Part shown: piece after piece, positions 44,240-54,395 of the stretch
Numbering within the stretch: the stretch's first letter is position 1
Layout: each line of letters begins with the position of its first letter
Source of the DNA: Synechococcus sp. PCC 7336
GTDB lineage: Bacteria > Cyanobacteriota > Cyanobacteriia > Thermostichales > PCC-7336
Length of the DNA stretch: 64,000 nucleotides
Reading direction: 5' to 3'
Assembly: GCF_000332275.1 (NCBI RefSeq)
Contig: NZ_CM001776.1
Coordinates: 3,227,737-3,291,736 of the forward strand
The notes under the pieces: generated by a model
The model's input: the letters and a program-made list of their open reading frames with translations, nothing else
Told to the model about the DNA's origin: nothing
Databases searched by the model: none
Made by a program: the position numbers and the translations under genes

Positions 44240-46120
44240 CTAATGACAGAGAAACTCTATCTCCTTATTGGCTTTTCTCAGGCGTTCAAACAAAATACGG
44301 CATAGATTAGTCAAGATTTTTCCCTTCAGTGCAGGTTGCTCTACACTTAAACGCTCAAATTGAACTTTTGAAAGCACGTAACATTCAGAATGCCTAGGCA
44401 CAATAATATCAGCAGTCCTCTCGAATATACCAACCAAAGGTATTTCACCAAAAGCCATTCCAGGTGTAATCGTCGCAAGGCGCTTTTGTTTGCCATCCTG
44501 CAGTGAAATAACAACCATGACTTCCCCCTTTAGCAGAAAGAAGACTTCATCAGCCTTCTCTCCTTTATGGCAAATTACATCATCAGCCGAATAGCTTCTG
44601 AGTTCCAAGAAACTGTGTAAACATCGTATTTCTTCTTCGCTCAGTCCTACACATAGCTGTTGTTCCTGTAACGGGCAGAACTCTTCCAACAGATGAAGTG
44701 GACTGAGTTCTCTAGAGATTAGCTGGGTTTCACACCACTCGATCGCAAAATCATTCTCGATGAATAATTTTACTTTTTGGGATAAGCGATCGCTACATTT
44801 CTCTTGGATATAGTCTTCGAATGGACGTACAGAATCTAAATGGGTGAGAACGACTTCAAAGCTATCACTCTCAGTCAGATTTTCAAATAGATTAGCTAGC
44901 AGCCAACAAGCCGCTGGATCGATTCCCAGAACTCGCTTAAAGTCAATAATCAAAAAATCTATTCCTTTGACTCCTTCAACAATTTCTCGAACACATATCT
45001 CAGTTGTTGAAAATGTCAAGTTCCCTTGAAGTTCGTAAAGCCGAATCCGTTGGCCCTGTTTGCTCAAGAAATCAACTTCTATAGGAGATCTCAATCTAGA
45101 CGAACTCACTTGAGAAGCATTGTGACTGAGGCGAATTGGGCTGGTCGAAGTGGGTGCATTGAAAAGGTGCAAGTCAAAATTGGCCGATAGGTCGCTACAC
45201 ACAGCAATGCCGCGTACACTGTTGCCGAGCTTATCCAATCGCGGCGAGAAGACACTAATGGCTAATCGACCGGGCAGCACAGCAACAATACCACCCCCAA
45301 CTCCACTTTTTGCAGGTAAACCTACTCTAAATACCCATTCTCCTGCATAGTTATACATACCACTTGTGCCCATAACACTCAGCACATTCGTGACATATTT
45401 TGGTTCCAAGCATACCTGCCCCGTAAGAGGGTTCGTTCCAGAATTGGCTAGCGTCGCTCCCATAAGAGCTAAATCGCGACAATTCACCGCAATCGAGCAT
45501 TGACGAAAATAAGCATCGATCGCATTCATAGGATCTTGATGGGCTTCGATGATATTAAAATTCTTCAACATCCAGGCGATCGCCCTATTTCGATCTCCAG
45601 TCTTACTTTCCGATTCATAGACATTGCGATCGAGGCTGAGTGCTCGACCAGCATATTGCGAGAAGCGCTCGAGAATACGATTAAATTTTTGTTCTGGAGT
45701 AACTCCTTGAATTAAATTGACGACAGCGATCGCGCCAGCATTAATCATTGGATTGAAAGGACGACCCGACCCTTCTTCAAGACTGATGGAGTTGAATGCA
45801 TCGCCACTAGGCTCGACCGATACTTTATCGATTACCTTATCTAGTCCATTATCCTCAAGCGCAATTCCATAGGCAAATGCTTTAGAAATAGACTGTATGG
45901 TAAAAGACTGATTTGTATCTCCAACTTCATAAATTTTCCCATCTACTGAAGCGAGGCAAATGCCAAACCAATCTGGATAGACTTTAGCTAGCTCTGGGAT
46001 ATAGTCTGCAACGTTCCCTTCTTTAAGATTTATGTATTTGTCGTGGAGATAATTAATATAGTTTTGGACTGGCGAGCTGGTTTGCGCTGAGAGCCTGAGG
46101 GATTCAAGCATTATTTCCAT
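44240..46120 (-). CDS. glsA: Glutaminase A fused to STAS and cyclic-nucleotide-binding domains
   Basis: This 626-residue protein starts with a serine-dependent glutaminase (about 15-315): the S-x-x-K dyad at Ser77/Lys80 in QSISKAFAYG, NPMINAGAIAVVNLI, and KSGVGGGIVAVLPG. A STAS domain follows (about 350-455; DFLIIDFKRVLGIDPAACWL), then a cNMP-binding domain (about 495-605; DVICHKGEKADEVFFLLKGE; GMAFGEIPLVG). It should turn glutamine into glutamate plus ammonia, with activity or location set by a nucleotide signal. The fusion also occurs in other bacteria as GlsA-STAS-cNMP. It is divergent from nothing close by. Confidence 0.92.
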   Translation of the reverse strand: MEIMLESLRLSAQTSSPVQNYINYLHDKYINLKEGNVADYIPELAKVYPDWFGICLASVDGKIYEVGDTNQSFTIQSISKAFAYGIALEDNGLDKVIDKVSVEPSGDAFNSISLEEGSGRPFNPMINAGAIAVVNLIQGVTPEQKFNRILERFSQYAGRALSLDRNVYESESKTGDRNRAIAWMLKNFNIIEAHQDPMNAIDAYFRQCSIAVNCRDLALMGATLANSGTNPLTGQVCLEPKYVTNVLSVMGTSGMYNYAGEWVFRVGLPAKSGVGGGIVAVLPGRLAISVFSPRLDKLGNSVRGIAVCSDLSANFDLHLFNAPTSTSPIRLSHNASQVSSSRLRSPIEVDFLSKQGQRIRLYELQGNLTFSTTEICVREIVEGVKGIDFLIIDFKRVLGIDPAACWLLANLFENLTESDSFEVVLTHLDSVRPFEDYIQEKCSDRLSQKVKLFIENDFAIEWCETQLISRELSPLHLLEEFCPLQEQQLCVGLSEEEIRCLHSFLELRSYSADDVICHKGEKADEVFFLLKGEVMVVISLQDGKQKRLATITPGMAFGEIPLVGIFERTADIIVPRHSECYVLSKVQFERLSVEQPALKGKILTNLCRILFERLRKANKEIEFLCH

Positions 46121-46354
46121 GATACTTAAGTAATATACAATTTGAGTAATACTAAATGAGCTAAACTGTCTGATATGTATTTATGACTACAAAATACTAT
46201 CTTGATTGATGATACCTGCCGAGCTCGATGGCGGCAGACTGAGTGATTTGAAATTGTAATGTCTATCCGATTGATGTTCTGTCGAGAGTTGTCTTAAAGG
46301 ATCGAGTTGTGGCTTTCTATTTTCGGTATAGCGATCGCCCCTTTGAAAACATTC

Positions 46355-47191
46355 CTACCAGCGTTGTGCCCAGCTAGGAGCGGGGATGGGGTTCGGGTCG
46401 AGAACAGATAGATCTTCTTCAAACACAACCTCGGGGCGATTGGCATCTAGATTGCGAACTTGCAGCTTGCCCGATCGAGTGGCTACCAGCATTTGACCTT
46501 CCCCATTCCAGTCCGCCCATTGGAGGTCTTCCAGCAACTCTAGGTCTCCGTCAGATTCCAGCGAATAGAGAACGCGCAGGCCATCAACCGACTGGTCTAT
46601 GCCAAACTCTCCACCGGCCCAACCCACACTTTCAAGGCAAAGCACGTGCTTGCCTCCGGGTTGTCGTTTTTGCAGTCGAGCATTGCGACGTCCATCCCAA
46701 AAATCCTTAGCTTGGCGTGGCGGCGAGTCAGAAGCTTCCTCCCAACCGCGACGCCGTTCATTCGCGAATTGAACAACTGGAATGGCGCAGAGGCCGTATG
46801 GGATTGGAAGCTCGGCATCTTCAAGATTGTCGCAGCGACCGTCCTGCGTGAAATAATAACCCCGCGTCCAGGTGCCGCAGGTGCCGAAAGCGTAGAGGGC
46901 CGTTAACCAGGGAAGCTTTGAAAGGGCGACGTAAGTCTCGCCTTGCTCCCAAGTGGCGCTGGGTTTGTGGGCGAAGTAGCAAAGCAGGCGACCGTCGGGG
47001 GAGAGATCGCAACGGCGCGGAAAGATGCGTCCCCGCAGCCATGCACCGGGTTTATATTGTCGCTGTACGAGATCCCAGCAGCCCACATGGGACCAGTTGC
47101 TGGGACCGCGCCGAAACACCGCCACAATCGGTGCCTCAGTTGCTGGAATGCAATAGATCCGGGGGGCACGCTTCTGTTTGTCACTAACCAT
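46355..47191 (-). CDS. Hypothetical protein, possibly beta-propeller-like
   Basis: This 278-residue soluble protein has repeated Trp- and Asp/Gly-rich beta stretches (CDLSPDGRLLCYFAHK; WTRGYYFTQDGRCDNLED; LQWADWNGEGQMLVATRSGK) that resemble blades of a WD40-type propeller, and a basic middle. No signal peptide. I do not recognise a named family. Length and codon use are like the neighbours. It is divergent from the ABC operon. Confidence 0.7.
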   Translation of the reverse strand: MVSDKQKRAPRIYCIPATEAPIVAVFRRGPSNWSHVGCWDLVQRQYKPGAWLRGRIFPRRCDLSPDGRLLCYFAHKPSATWEQGETYVALSKLPWLTALYAFGTCGTWTRGYYFTQDGRCDNLEDAELPIPYGLCAIPVVQFANERRRGWEEASDSPPRQAKDFWDGRRNARLQKRQPGGKHVLCLESVGWAGGEFGIDQSVDGLRVLYSLESDGDLELLEDLQWADWNGEGQMLVATRSGKLQVRNLDANRPEVVFEEDLSVLDPNPIPAPSWAQRW

Positions 47192-47314
47192 TCGTCGCCA
47201 GCCTGGGTCCTGCAGTCGGACTACATTCAGTTTAATTTTTCAAGCACACCCCTTGCCATCCCAATCCCCTGTGCTACTGTGTCTAGTTGAATTCGCTCGA
47301 ACTGAGAGAACCGA

Positions 47315-48304
47315 ATGGACGCCCCCACCATCGCCGTCGAGCACTTAACTAAAGAATATGGCGACTTCACTGCCATCCGCGACCTCAACTTCACCGTCGC
47401 CTCCGGCGAAATCCTCGGCTTCTTAGGCCCCAACGGCGCAGGCAAAACCACCTCTATGCGCATCCTCGCCGGCTACCTGCCCGCCACCTCCGGCACTGCC
47501 CGCATCGCTGGCTACGACGTGTCCGAGCAATCGATGGACGTGCGCCAGCGCATCGGCTACCTGCCCGAAACCCCTCCTCTCTACATCGACATGACCGTCG
47601 AAAGCTACCTCAACTTTGTCGCCGAAATTAAAGGTGTTTCCGCAGGCGATCGCCCCCAAAGCGTCGATCGGGCCATCGATCGCTGCAACCTCGCAGAAAA
47701 ACGCCACAGCCTCATCCGCAAATTATCCAAAGGCTTCAAACAGCGGGTCGGCATCGCCCAAGCCCTCGTCCACGATCCCCCCGTCATCATCCTGGACGAA
47801 CCCACCGCTGGCCTCGATCCCAAACAGATTATCGACGTTCGCAACTTAATCAAAAGCCTCGCAGGCGAACACACCATCATCCTCTCCACCCACATCCTGC
47901 CCGAAGTCAGCATGACCTGCGATCGCGTCGCCATTATCGATCGCGGCCGCGTTGTCGCCACCGGTACCCCCACCGAACTGACCGAACAACTGCAAGAACA
48001 ACAGCAACTGCATCTCACCGTCGCTGGCGATCGCGATACCCTCACTGCCACCCTCGCCGCTTTCCCCGAGCTCCAGATTGCTAGCCTCGATGCCATCCCT
48101 GCCGCCGACAATCGTTGGAGCCTGACCCTGCAACATCCCCCCGCAGGCGATCGCTGGATCGCCCGCGTGGCCGCCGCCCTCGTGGGGGCCAATCTGGAGC
48201 TGTATGAAATGCGTCAATCACAAGCATCGTTAGAAGATATCTTCTTGCACTTGACCACCCAAGAACCCACTGCAGACCCTATCTCCGTACCCACAGCAGC
48301 CTAA
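47315..48304 (+). CDS. ABC transporter ATP-binding protein (GldA-like)
   Basis: This 329-residue ATPase has Walker A GPNGAGKTT (38-46), a Q-loop GYLPETPPLY, the signature KLSKGFKQRVGIAQAL, Walker B VIILDEPTAGLDP and the switch His in STHILPE. Its C-terminal extension of about 85 residues is typical of DrrA/GldA-type exporters. It overlaps the permease start by 1 nt and heads a four-gene operon. Confidence 0.93.
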   Translation: MDAPTIAVEHLTKEYGDFTAIRDLNFTVASGEILGFLGPNGAGKTTSMRILAGYLPATSGTARIAGYDVSEQSMDVRQRIGYLPETPPLYIDMTVESYLNFVAEIKGVSAGDRPQSVDRAIDRCNLAEKRHSLIRKLSKGFKQRVGIAQALVHDPPVIILDEPTAGLDPKQIIDVRNLIKSLAGEHTIILSTHILPEVSMTCDRVAIIDRGRVVATGTPTELTEQLQEQQQLHLTVAGDRDTLTATLAAFPELQIASLDAIPAADNRWSLTLQHPPAGDRWIARVAAALVGANLELYEMRQSQASLEDIFLHLTTQEPTADPISVPTAA

Positions 48305-49092
48305 TGCGAAATACCCTAGCCATCTTGCGCAAAGAACTGCGGGGCTACTTCGGCTCCCCCACCGCCTACATCGTCACTGCCGCCTTTTGGGTGTTGGCCG
48401 GTTTCTTTTTTACTCAAATCTTGGCCGATATCCTCAACGCTTCTTCTCAGGCGGACTTTTTTGCCGCTCAATTGGGGCGCGGGCAGGGCTTCGATGCAGG
48501 CACCCAGTTCCTGCAGCGGTTTTTAGGGGCCATTGTGCTCCTGTTCCTGTTTGTCTTGCCCATGCTCACCATGGGACTCTATGCCGAAGAACGGCGGCGG
48601 GGCACGATGGAGCTATTGGCCACCTCCCCCCTCACCAACCTGTCAGTGGCGATCGGCAAGTGGTTGGCCTCGCTGTTGTGGTGCGTGACGATGCTGCTGC
48701 CCTTTTTCGTCTTGGAGGTGCTCGCCCTCAGCAGCGCCGAGCCGGGGATGAACTTTGCCCTGTTGGCCGCCGCCCATGTGGGTTTATTGATGATGGCCTC
48801 CGCCATCTTGGCCCTCGGGTTGTTCGTCTCCTCCCTCACCGACAACACCCTGATTGCAGCGGTTGGAACGTTCAGTATGGTGCTGCTGCTGTGGGTCATC
48901 GATGCGCTAGCGGGAAACAGGACGGGGGCGATCGCCAGTGGGCTGCGCCACTTATCTTTATTGCGCCACTACGAAAGCTGGCTGCAAGGGATTGTCACCA
49001 GCGATAGCTTGGTGGTGTTTGCCGGTTTGACGGTGTTTGGCTTGTTTTTGACGGTGCAGTCAGTGGAGGCACTGCGGTGGCAGACGCGCTGA
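48304..49092 (+). CDS. ABC transporter permease (GldF-like)
   Basis: This 262-residue ABC-2 permease has six hydrophobic segments and the cytoplasmic motif LYAEERRRGTMELLATSPLT. It should pair with the preceding ATPase. In Bacteroidetes the related GldAFG set is needed for gliding; in cyanobacteria its cargo is unknown. Confidence 0.88.
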   Translation: MRNTLAILRKELRGYFGSPTAYIVTAAFWVLAGFFFTQILADILNASSQADFFAAQLGRGQGFDAGTQFLQRFLGAIVLLFLFVLPMLTMGLYAEERRRGTMELLATSPLTNLSVAIGKWLASLLWCVTMLLPFFVLEVLALSSAEPGMNFALLAAAHVGLLMMASAILALGLFVSSLTDNTLIAAVGTFSMVLLLWVIDALAGNRTGAIASGLRHLSLLRHYESWLQGIVTSDSLVVFAGLTVFGLFLTVQSVEALRWQTR

Positions 49093-49154
49093 TGGAGCCT
49101 GCTGAAAGCAGTTTTGCTGAGTGAGCTGCCGAGAACAGTGTTGAGGAATTGGGC

Positions 49155-50762
49155 ATGAAGTGGTTTGGCACGAGTTTGGGACTGGTCGGTGGGGGGGCGA
49201 TCGCTGCCGGTATTTTTCTCGGATTGGCCGGTTGGCCTTGGCATGCGCCGTTAGTCGCAGTCCCCACCCTTGCAGGATTGGTGCTGGTGCTGATTTGGGT
49301 GTTGACCCACCTGAGCCAACTGCGCGCCCTAGTGGGCTTGCGATCGACCCAAAGCAACTTAAATGTATTCGTGTCCGTCATCGCAGTCGCGGTCATTCTG
49401 GGGGCGATCAATCTCTTGGCAGCCCGCTATTCGGTTCAGTTCGATCTGACTGAGGCGCGACTGTTCAGCCTTGCCCCCCAAACCGAAACAGTGGTGCGCG
49501 AGCTGAGCCAACCGATCCAAATTTCGGTCGTGAGCGACATGCCCTCAGCCAACCTTCGCCGCCGTCTAGAACAATATCGCCGCCTCAATCCCGACCGGGT
49601 TCAGATCGAATTCGTCAATCCCCGCAGCAATCCCATCCGCACCGAACAACTGCAGGTCTCTGCCAACAACACCATTGTTGTTACCGCAGGCGATCGCCAA
49701 CAGCAATTTCCCCAACCCAACCCCCTCAGCCTGGAAGTCAGTCTCACACCTATCTTGCTGCAGTTGACGAGCGAAGGCGATCGCACCATTTATTTTGTCC
49801 AGGGACATGGCGAACTGCCCCTAGAAGTTTCGGGCAACAGGCCCGCAATGTCTCAGGCCATTGAGGCCCTCGATGCCGAAGGGTTCGAGACCGAACCCCT
49901 CAACTTAATCGCATCGGCAACGGTTCCGGCGGATGCGGCTGCCGTGGTGGTGGCTGCACCGCAACAGGCATGGTTGCCAGCAGAGGTGGAACGCTTGCAG
50001 GCTTACTTAAAAGAGGGCGGGCGGCTGCTCTTGATGGTGAATCCCTTTAGCGATCCCCAATTGGATTCTCTGTTGCAGGATTGGGGCATCGAGCTGGCAA
50101 ACGACGTGCTGGTGGAGGCGAGTCCGGTGAGTCAAGTGTTTGGGGCGGGACCGACGGTGGCGCTGGTTACCCGCTATGGCGATCATCCGATTACTACCCC
50201 CTTAGTGGATGGGGGACTGGTAACGTTTTTCCCTTTTGCCCGCAGCTTGTCTGCAGTCGAAGGAATCGAAGCTACTCCTCTACTCAGCACCAGTGACGAA
50301 AGCTGGGGGGAATCGGATTTGGACAATCCGCAACTGCAGTTCGATCCGGAGAATGGCGATCGCCTCGGTCCCCTTACTCTCGGGCTGGCGATCGTGCGGC
50401 CCGTGATTGAGGATATTGCTGAAGACCCGGCGGAAGCCGCCAGTCAACCTGAAGTGCCGGAGGGATCGGCAGCCGCCCGCGAGGAGGCTCCGGCCCGCGA
50501 GGCCCGACTGGTGGCGATCGGCAATGCTGGCTTTGTCTCGGATGGGGCGATCGCTCAATTGGGCAACCGCGATCTGTTCCTCAACACCATCAACTGGCTG
50601 GCCGATCGCAACGCTGCCATCACCATCCGCCCCAAATCGCCCACCAATCGCCGCTTCAATCTCACCATTACAGATTTGCAATGGCTGCGACTGTTTTCCG
50701 CCATTGTTCTACCGGCGTTTGCCCTCAGCATGGCAGGCTATCTCTGGTGGCAGCGACGCTAG
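49155..50762 (+). CDS. GldG-family ABC-associated protein
   Basis: This 535-residue protein has two or three N-terminal membrane spans, a large extracytoplasmic domain of the GldG/ABC_transp_aux type (FDLTEARLFSLAPQTETVVR; IYFVQGHGELPL; YLKEGGRLLLMVNPF) and a C-terminal membrane span before WWQRR. I chose the ATG at 49155 over a TTG two codons earlier. It is the third gene of the operon and should form part of the exporter. Confidence 0.87.
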   Translation: MKWFGTSLGLVGGGAIAAGIFLGLAGWPWHAPLVAVPTLAGLVLVLIWVLTHLSQLRALVGLRSTQSNLNVFVSVIAVAVILGAINLLAARYSVQFDLTEARLFSLAPQTETVVRELSQPIQISVVSDMPSANLRRRLEQYRRLNPDRVQIEFVNPRSNPIRTEQLQVSANNTIVVTAGDRQQQFPQPNPLSLEVSLTPILLQLTSEGDRTIYFVQGHGELPLEVSGNRPAMSQAIEALDAEGFETEPLNLIASATVPADAAAVVVAAPQQAWLPAEVERLQAYLKEGGRLLLMVNPFSDPQLDSLLQDWGIELANDVLVEASPVSQVFGAGPTVALVTRYGDHPITTPLVDGGLVTFFPFARSLSAVEGIEATPLLSTSDESWGESDLDNPQLQFDPENGDRLGPLTLGLAIVRPVIEDIAEDPAEAASQPEVPEGSAAAREEAPAREARLVAIGNAGFVSDGAIAQLGNRDLFLNTINWLADRNAAITIRPKSPTNRRFNLTITDLQWLRLFSAIVLPAFALSMAGYLWWQRR

Positions 50763-50771
50763 CGGGAGGCA

Positions 50772-52253
50772 ATGATGAAACGAAGTACGACAATTTTGGC
50801 GATTGTTGCTTTCGCCTGCGCTGCTGCGGTAGCCATAGTGGAATTGGGGCCGAGACGAGCGCAACAGATTCAACAGGACAATCGTCGCCGCCTCTTAGCC
50901 ACAACACCTGAGGCCATTTCTCGCCTGTCCCTGCTGGTGGATGGCGAAGCCGTCGAGCTCGAACGTCTCGGCGATACCGCATGGCAAATCCTGCAGCCCA
51001 TCTCCAGCCCAGCAGAAACCGTTACCGTGCAATCCCTGCTCGAAACCCTCACTTCTGCCACTGCCGAGCCAATCGATGCCGATCCGGCTGACTTAACCCC
51101 CTTTGGCCTCGACCGGCCCCAGCAAATCTTTACCCTCGCCTTACCTGAAGGTGTCCTGACCAACATCGCGATCGGCTCCGAAACCTTCGATAGCTCCGGC
51201 CTCTATGCCCGCGTCGATGAGGGTCCCATCCGCATCCTCGATCGCACCGTCGAAACCCAACTCACCCCCAGCCTATTCGCCCTGCGGGATAAGACCCTAG
51301 CCGCTTGGCCCGTCGAAGATCTCGTGGCCCTGTCCATCCGCAATTCCAACACCGAGATTGCCCTTGCTCGGCAAGCCTCGGCCTGGACAATTGAAGCCCC
51401 CCAAAGGCTCGACCCGGATGGCGATGCCCTAGCAGAATTATTCAATCAGTTGAGATTCGTGCAAGCCAGTAGTTTTGTCTCCGAAACCAAAACCAATCTG
51501 GCCAACTACGGCCTCGATGCTCCGGCCATAGAGCTGATCGCTCGCTTCACCAACGGCGGCACCCAAACCCTCTCCCTCGGCATTGCCACCAACAGTGCCG
51601 CGCCATCCATATTTGCCACCTCCACGACCACCGAGGCGATCGCCACGCTACCCCGCGATACCGTCGATCGCCTGCCCACCTCTTTACTGGAACTGCGGGA
51701 TAAATCCCTCGGTCCCATCTCCGTTGCCCCGATCGGCCAGATGACGATCGAGGCAGCCGATCCAACCCTCCGCCGCACCCTCACCCCCTCCAATAACCCC
51801 GAAGCTTTGTTCGACGACTGGGTACTCTCCGACCAGCCCGATCGCGCCATTTCTGCCGAAAACCTCCTCACTCCATTGATTGATGCCAGAGCCATCGACT
51901 TCGTGCCCCCCGACGATCTCGATGCCACAGCAGCCCTCTCCAACCCGTCAATCGCCCTAACCTTCCAGCCAATCGAAGAGATCGGCAATGCTCCCCTCGT
52001 GCTGGAATTTGCGCTCCAGGGCGATCGCCTCTACGTTCGCAGCAGCGCTCGCAGCGATATTCTCCTGCTCGATCCCGCCTTCTACGACCTGCTCGCAGCC
52101 GCCCTCGGCACCCTCAAACCCCTCAGTTCCGATCGCGACGCGCCACTGGGGCACCTGAGTTCGATAGCTCTGATGGCCCTCACCCCGGCCCCTCTCCCAA
52201 GTTTGGAGGAAGAGGTTAGGGGATGGGGGCCAGACGCGAATGGTACTGAATAG
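50772..52253 (+). CDS. DUF4340 protein of the Gld-type ABC operon
   Basis: This 493-residue protein has an N-terminal membrane anchor (STTILAIVAFACAAAVAIV) and three DUF4340-type repeats of the pattern LRDKxLxxxxVxxLxxLxIxN (for example LFALRDKTLAAWPVEDL, LLELRDKSLGPISVAPI). DUF4340 proteins follow GldG in such operons. The last 25 or so codons run through a copy of the GC-rich dispersed repeat (52179 onward), so the natural C-terminus may have been replaced. Confidence 0.87.
   Translation: MMKRSTTILAIVAFACAAAVAIVELGPRRAQQIQQDNRRRLLATTPEAISRLSLLVDGEAVELERLGDTAWQILQPISSPAETVTVQSLLETLTSATAEPIDADPADLTPFGLDRPQQIFTLALPEGVLTNIAIGSETFDSSGLYARVDEGPIRILDRTVETQLTPSLFALRDKTLAAWPVEDLVALSIRNSNTEIALARQASAWTIEAPQRLDPDGDALAELFNQLRFVQASSFVSETKTNLANYGLDAPAIELIARFTNGGTQTLSLGIATNSAAPSIFATSTTTEAIATLPRDTVDRLPTSLLELRDKSLGPISVAPIGQMTIEAADPTLRRTLTPSNNPEALFDDWVLSDQPDRAISAENLLTPLIDARAIDFVPPDDLDATAALSNPSIALTFQPIEEIGNAPLVLEFALQGDRLYVRSSARSDILLLDPAFYDLLAAALGTLKPLSSDRDAPLGHLSSIALMALTPAPLPSLEEEVRGWGPDANGTE
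52179..52216 (+). repeat. Interspersed GC-rich repeat, copy 3, inside a coding end
   Basis: CTCACCCCGGCCCCTCTCCC followed by a purine-rich return arm resembles the repeats at 605-637 and 856-887, with a longer and less perfect loop. It lies in the last codons of the DUF4340 gene. Confidence 0.55.
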
Positions 52254-52309
52254 AGCCTGAGTTTTTAGCGCTCGATCCGCTACAGAAACGGATATTGTAG
52301 ACTCGATCG

Positions 52310-52471
52310 CTACTTCGCTAAGGCTGTATCTCGGTCATTGTTCCGATTCTTGCTAGACTGCTGCTCAGCCACAAATTGCTTGTTGGAAAGGTAAGCCTTG
52401 AGATCTTGACCCAATTGAGCGCGATCGGTCTTGTTCAGTTGGGACAGGTCGATCTTGATTGCTTTCGTCAT
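52310..52471 (-). CDS. Small hypothetical protein, 53 residues
   Basis: From the ATG at 52471 a 53-residue frame reads MTKAIKIDLSQLNKTDRAQL, GQDLKAYLSNKQFVAEQQ and a polar end. It is charged, helical and soluble. The regular amphipathic pattern and the good start suggest a real gene, but I know no family. It converges on the DUF4340 gene. Confidence 0.55.
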   Translation of the reverse strand: MTKAIKIDLSQLNKTDRAQLGQDLKAYLSNKQFVAEQQSSKNRNNDRDTALAK

Positions 52472-52603
52472 ATGTAAAGTGATAAGAAGTCGTAAACATT
52501 TGCCAAATCAGCTTAACACAGGGATGGAGACCCACCGAATCTAGGGGTGAAAAGGCAGATGCAACCCTGACGGGCCAGGGAATCGGAAGAGAAGCCGAGA
52601 TTG

Positions 52604-53149
52604 TCAGAGCCCAAACCGCTCCCGATAGAACGGGACTCTAGCCAAAGACTCTCGGCGATCGCTCACAAACTGATACTCGTCTTTCAAAAGCTGCTGTACG
52701 GTCTCTGCCACCGTCAAGACGTCCTCGAAGGGATACACCTTTACAAACTGGGCCTTCATATTGCGAAAAACAGTATTGAAGCAATGCATCTGCCCGTGAT
52801 ACTGGAATTGAAAGCAAGCCCACCGAGCGATTGCTGCCGAGAGAGGGCGAATCGTTTTCACTTCAAAGTGGAGAGGCACTGCTGGAGCAATGCGCTCGAT
52901 CGGAGCAAAGGGCAATCCTGCGGGGGCGATCGCTCCCACTTTCAGGCTGTGCAGAGTGGCCGCAATCCGACCGTCAGATACAATCCAGCCCTGGGAATCG
53001 TAGATCCGCTTTCGGACGGACACCTGTTGGAAGGTTGTCCTGGGTTCGCTAGCGATCGTGCTGGTGGGAACCACCACCTGAAAGCCACCGAGATCGGCGA
53101 TCGCCACCTCGCTAATCGCCCCCGCGATCGAAACTGACTGTACTGGCAT
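52604..53149 (-). CDS. Conserved hypothetical protein
   Basis: This 181-residue soluble protein has beta-rich N-terminal parts (SISVAGAISEV-like: SVSIAGAISEVAIADLGG) and a helical end (VLTVAETVQQLLKDEYQFV). There are no membrane spans, signal peptide or catalytic motif that I recognise. It stands alone. Function unknown. Confidence 0.65.
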   Translation of the reverse strand: MPVQSVSIAGAISEVAIADLGGFQVVVPTSTIASEPRTTFQQVSVRKRIYDSQGWIVSDGRIAATLHSLKVGAIAPAGLPFAPIERIAPAVPLHFEVKTIRPLSAAIARWACFQFQYHGQMHCFNTVFRNMKAQFVKVYPFEDVLTVAETVQQLLKDEYQFVSDRRESLARVPFYRERFGL

Positions 53150-53471
53150 GAAAACCTAATCCAAGTTACTAAAATGACGTATTTAACGAACTCCCCAAAG
53201 GCACGATCGGGCGATCCCGGAACCTATATAACCAAAATCGTATAAAAAAACTAGAAGATGGGAATACGCAGATAAAGATACTCTAATGAGGATGACAGTC
53301 ACACACTTATAATTTTTTTGAACCGCTGTCTGATGCCGCTGCCAACGGATAACAGCATTGGACAAACAGGTCCAATCTTGTGGAGAGACAGGTATAAATA
53401 CTGGTTAAAGATTTAGTCTGGAGATCTTCCGCGATCTGACAATATAGCTCGGCAAGCCAAACAATCGTCTG
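53150..53471. other. Gene-free intergenic stretch
   Basis: These 322 AT-rich bp hold the promoter of the hypothetical gene to the left. I see no gene, repeat or terminator that I could defend. Confidence 0.5.
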
Positions 53472-54395
53472 TCAAACCAACAAACTGGCTAAGTGCCGAA
53501 CTCGATCCACTGCGGGTTTGCTCAATTCGCCCAGAGTTTGGAGAAAGTTCGGGTGTGTCATACCAGAGCCCAAGAATGTCCAGCGGTAAGATACTTGCTG
53601 AGTAGCTCGGATGGCCTGTTTCTCCAGTTCGGTCGAGGCCAATCCAGTCGCTAGAGAAAAACTCGCGATATCTAGCTCCACCTGTGCCATCAGGCCACCG
53701 TCCAGGAGCTGGCAAATTGCGAAATAATCATCAATTCCGCGAGCAATTGCATCGGGTTCGAGCTCGGCTACCAACTCTTGCAACACGAGGGTATCGAGTT
53801 GAGTGTGCTGGGCTTCTTCTAGCCAATGGTGCCTGAGCAAATTACAAAATTGGGCATCGAGATCTTCCGTTCGATTGCCGCGAATACTCTCTATATAGTG
53901 ACGCTGTGTCATCCATTCGATATGAAGCGTGGCCAGTGCTACCCCCAACGGACTGTGTTGTAACACTGCAGCGGCTATCTCTTCAGGCGGCCCGATGCAC
54001 TCGCACTCACTGCCAAATCCGCGAGCGAACTCTTCAGCAAAACAGCGAAATAGGCGAATATGCTTGCTTTCTTCTTCGGCAAAGTGTAGCAAAGCTTGGG
54101 TAGCAAAGATATTGTGATAGCCAGCATTTTGAATGTGTTGGAGCACAAACGGGAGGATAAATTCTTCCACTACTCCAAACAAATACAGGTAGCTATTGCC
54201 GCGAATCTGGTTGAGAATCCGTTTTTCGCGATCGCCGAGACTGGCGATCGCCCCCACCCCCGCTAATGCATCGGGGAGAAACGATTTGCTGAAATCCAGT
54301 TGCTTGCCATTGCCAATCAAGTCCTCAACCTGCCAGTTTGCCCTTTGAGATGCCTTGAAAGCAGATTCGTATGAATAATCAATTGATGCCGCCAT
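53472..54395 (-). CDS. AurF-like / ferritin-like diiron protein
   Basis: This 307-residue all-helical protein has paired diiron ligand motifs: E-E-F in GVVEEFILPF, E-E-x-x-H in FAEEESKHIRLF, a central LHIEWMTQRHYIES and a second E-E-x-x-H in HWLEEAQHTQLD. The spacing fits the AurF/CmlI-like N-oxygenases or a related ferritin-like group; the substrate is unknown. It stands alone between gene-poor stretches. Confidence 0.72.
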   Translation of the reverse strand: MAASIDYSYESAFKASQRANWQVEDLIGNGKQLDFSKSFLPDALAGVGAIASLGDREKRILNQIRGNSYLYLFGVVEEFILPFVLQHIQNAGYHNIFATQALLHFAEEESKHIRLFRCFAEEFARGFGSECECIGPPEEIAAAVLQHSPLGVALATLHIEWMTQRHYIESIRGNRTEDLDAQFCNLLRHHWLEEAQHTQLDTLVLQELVAELEPDAIARGIDDYFAICQLLDGGLMAQVELDIASFSLATGLASTELEKQAIRATQQVSYRWTFLGSGMTHPNFLQTLGELSKPAVDRVRHLASLLV

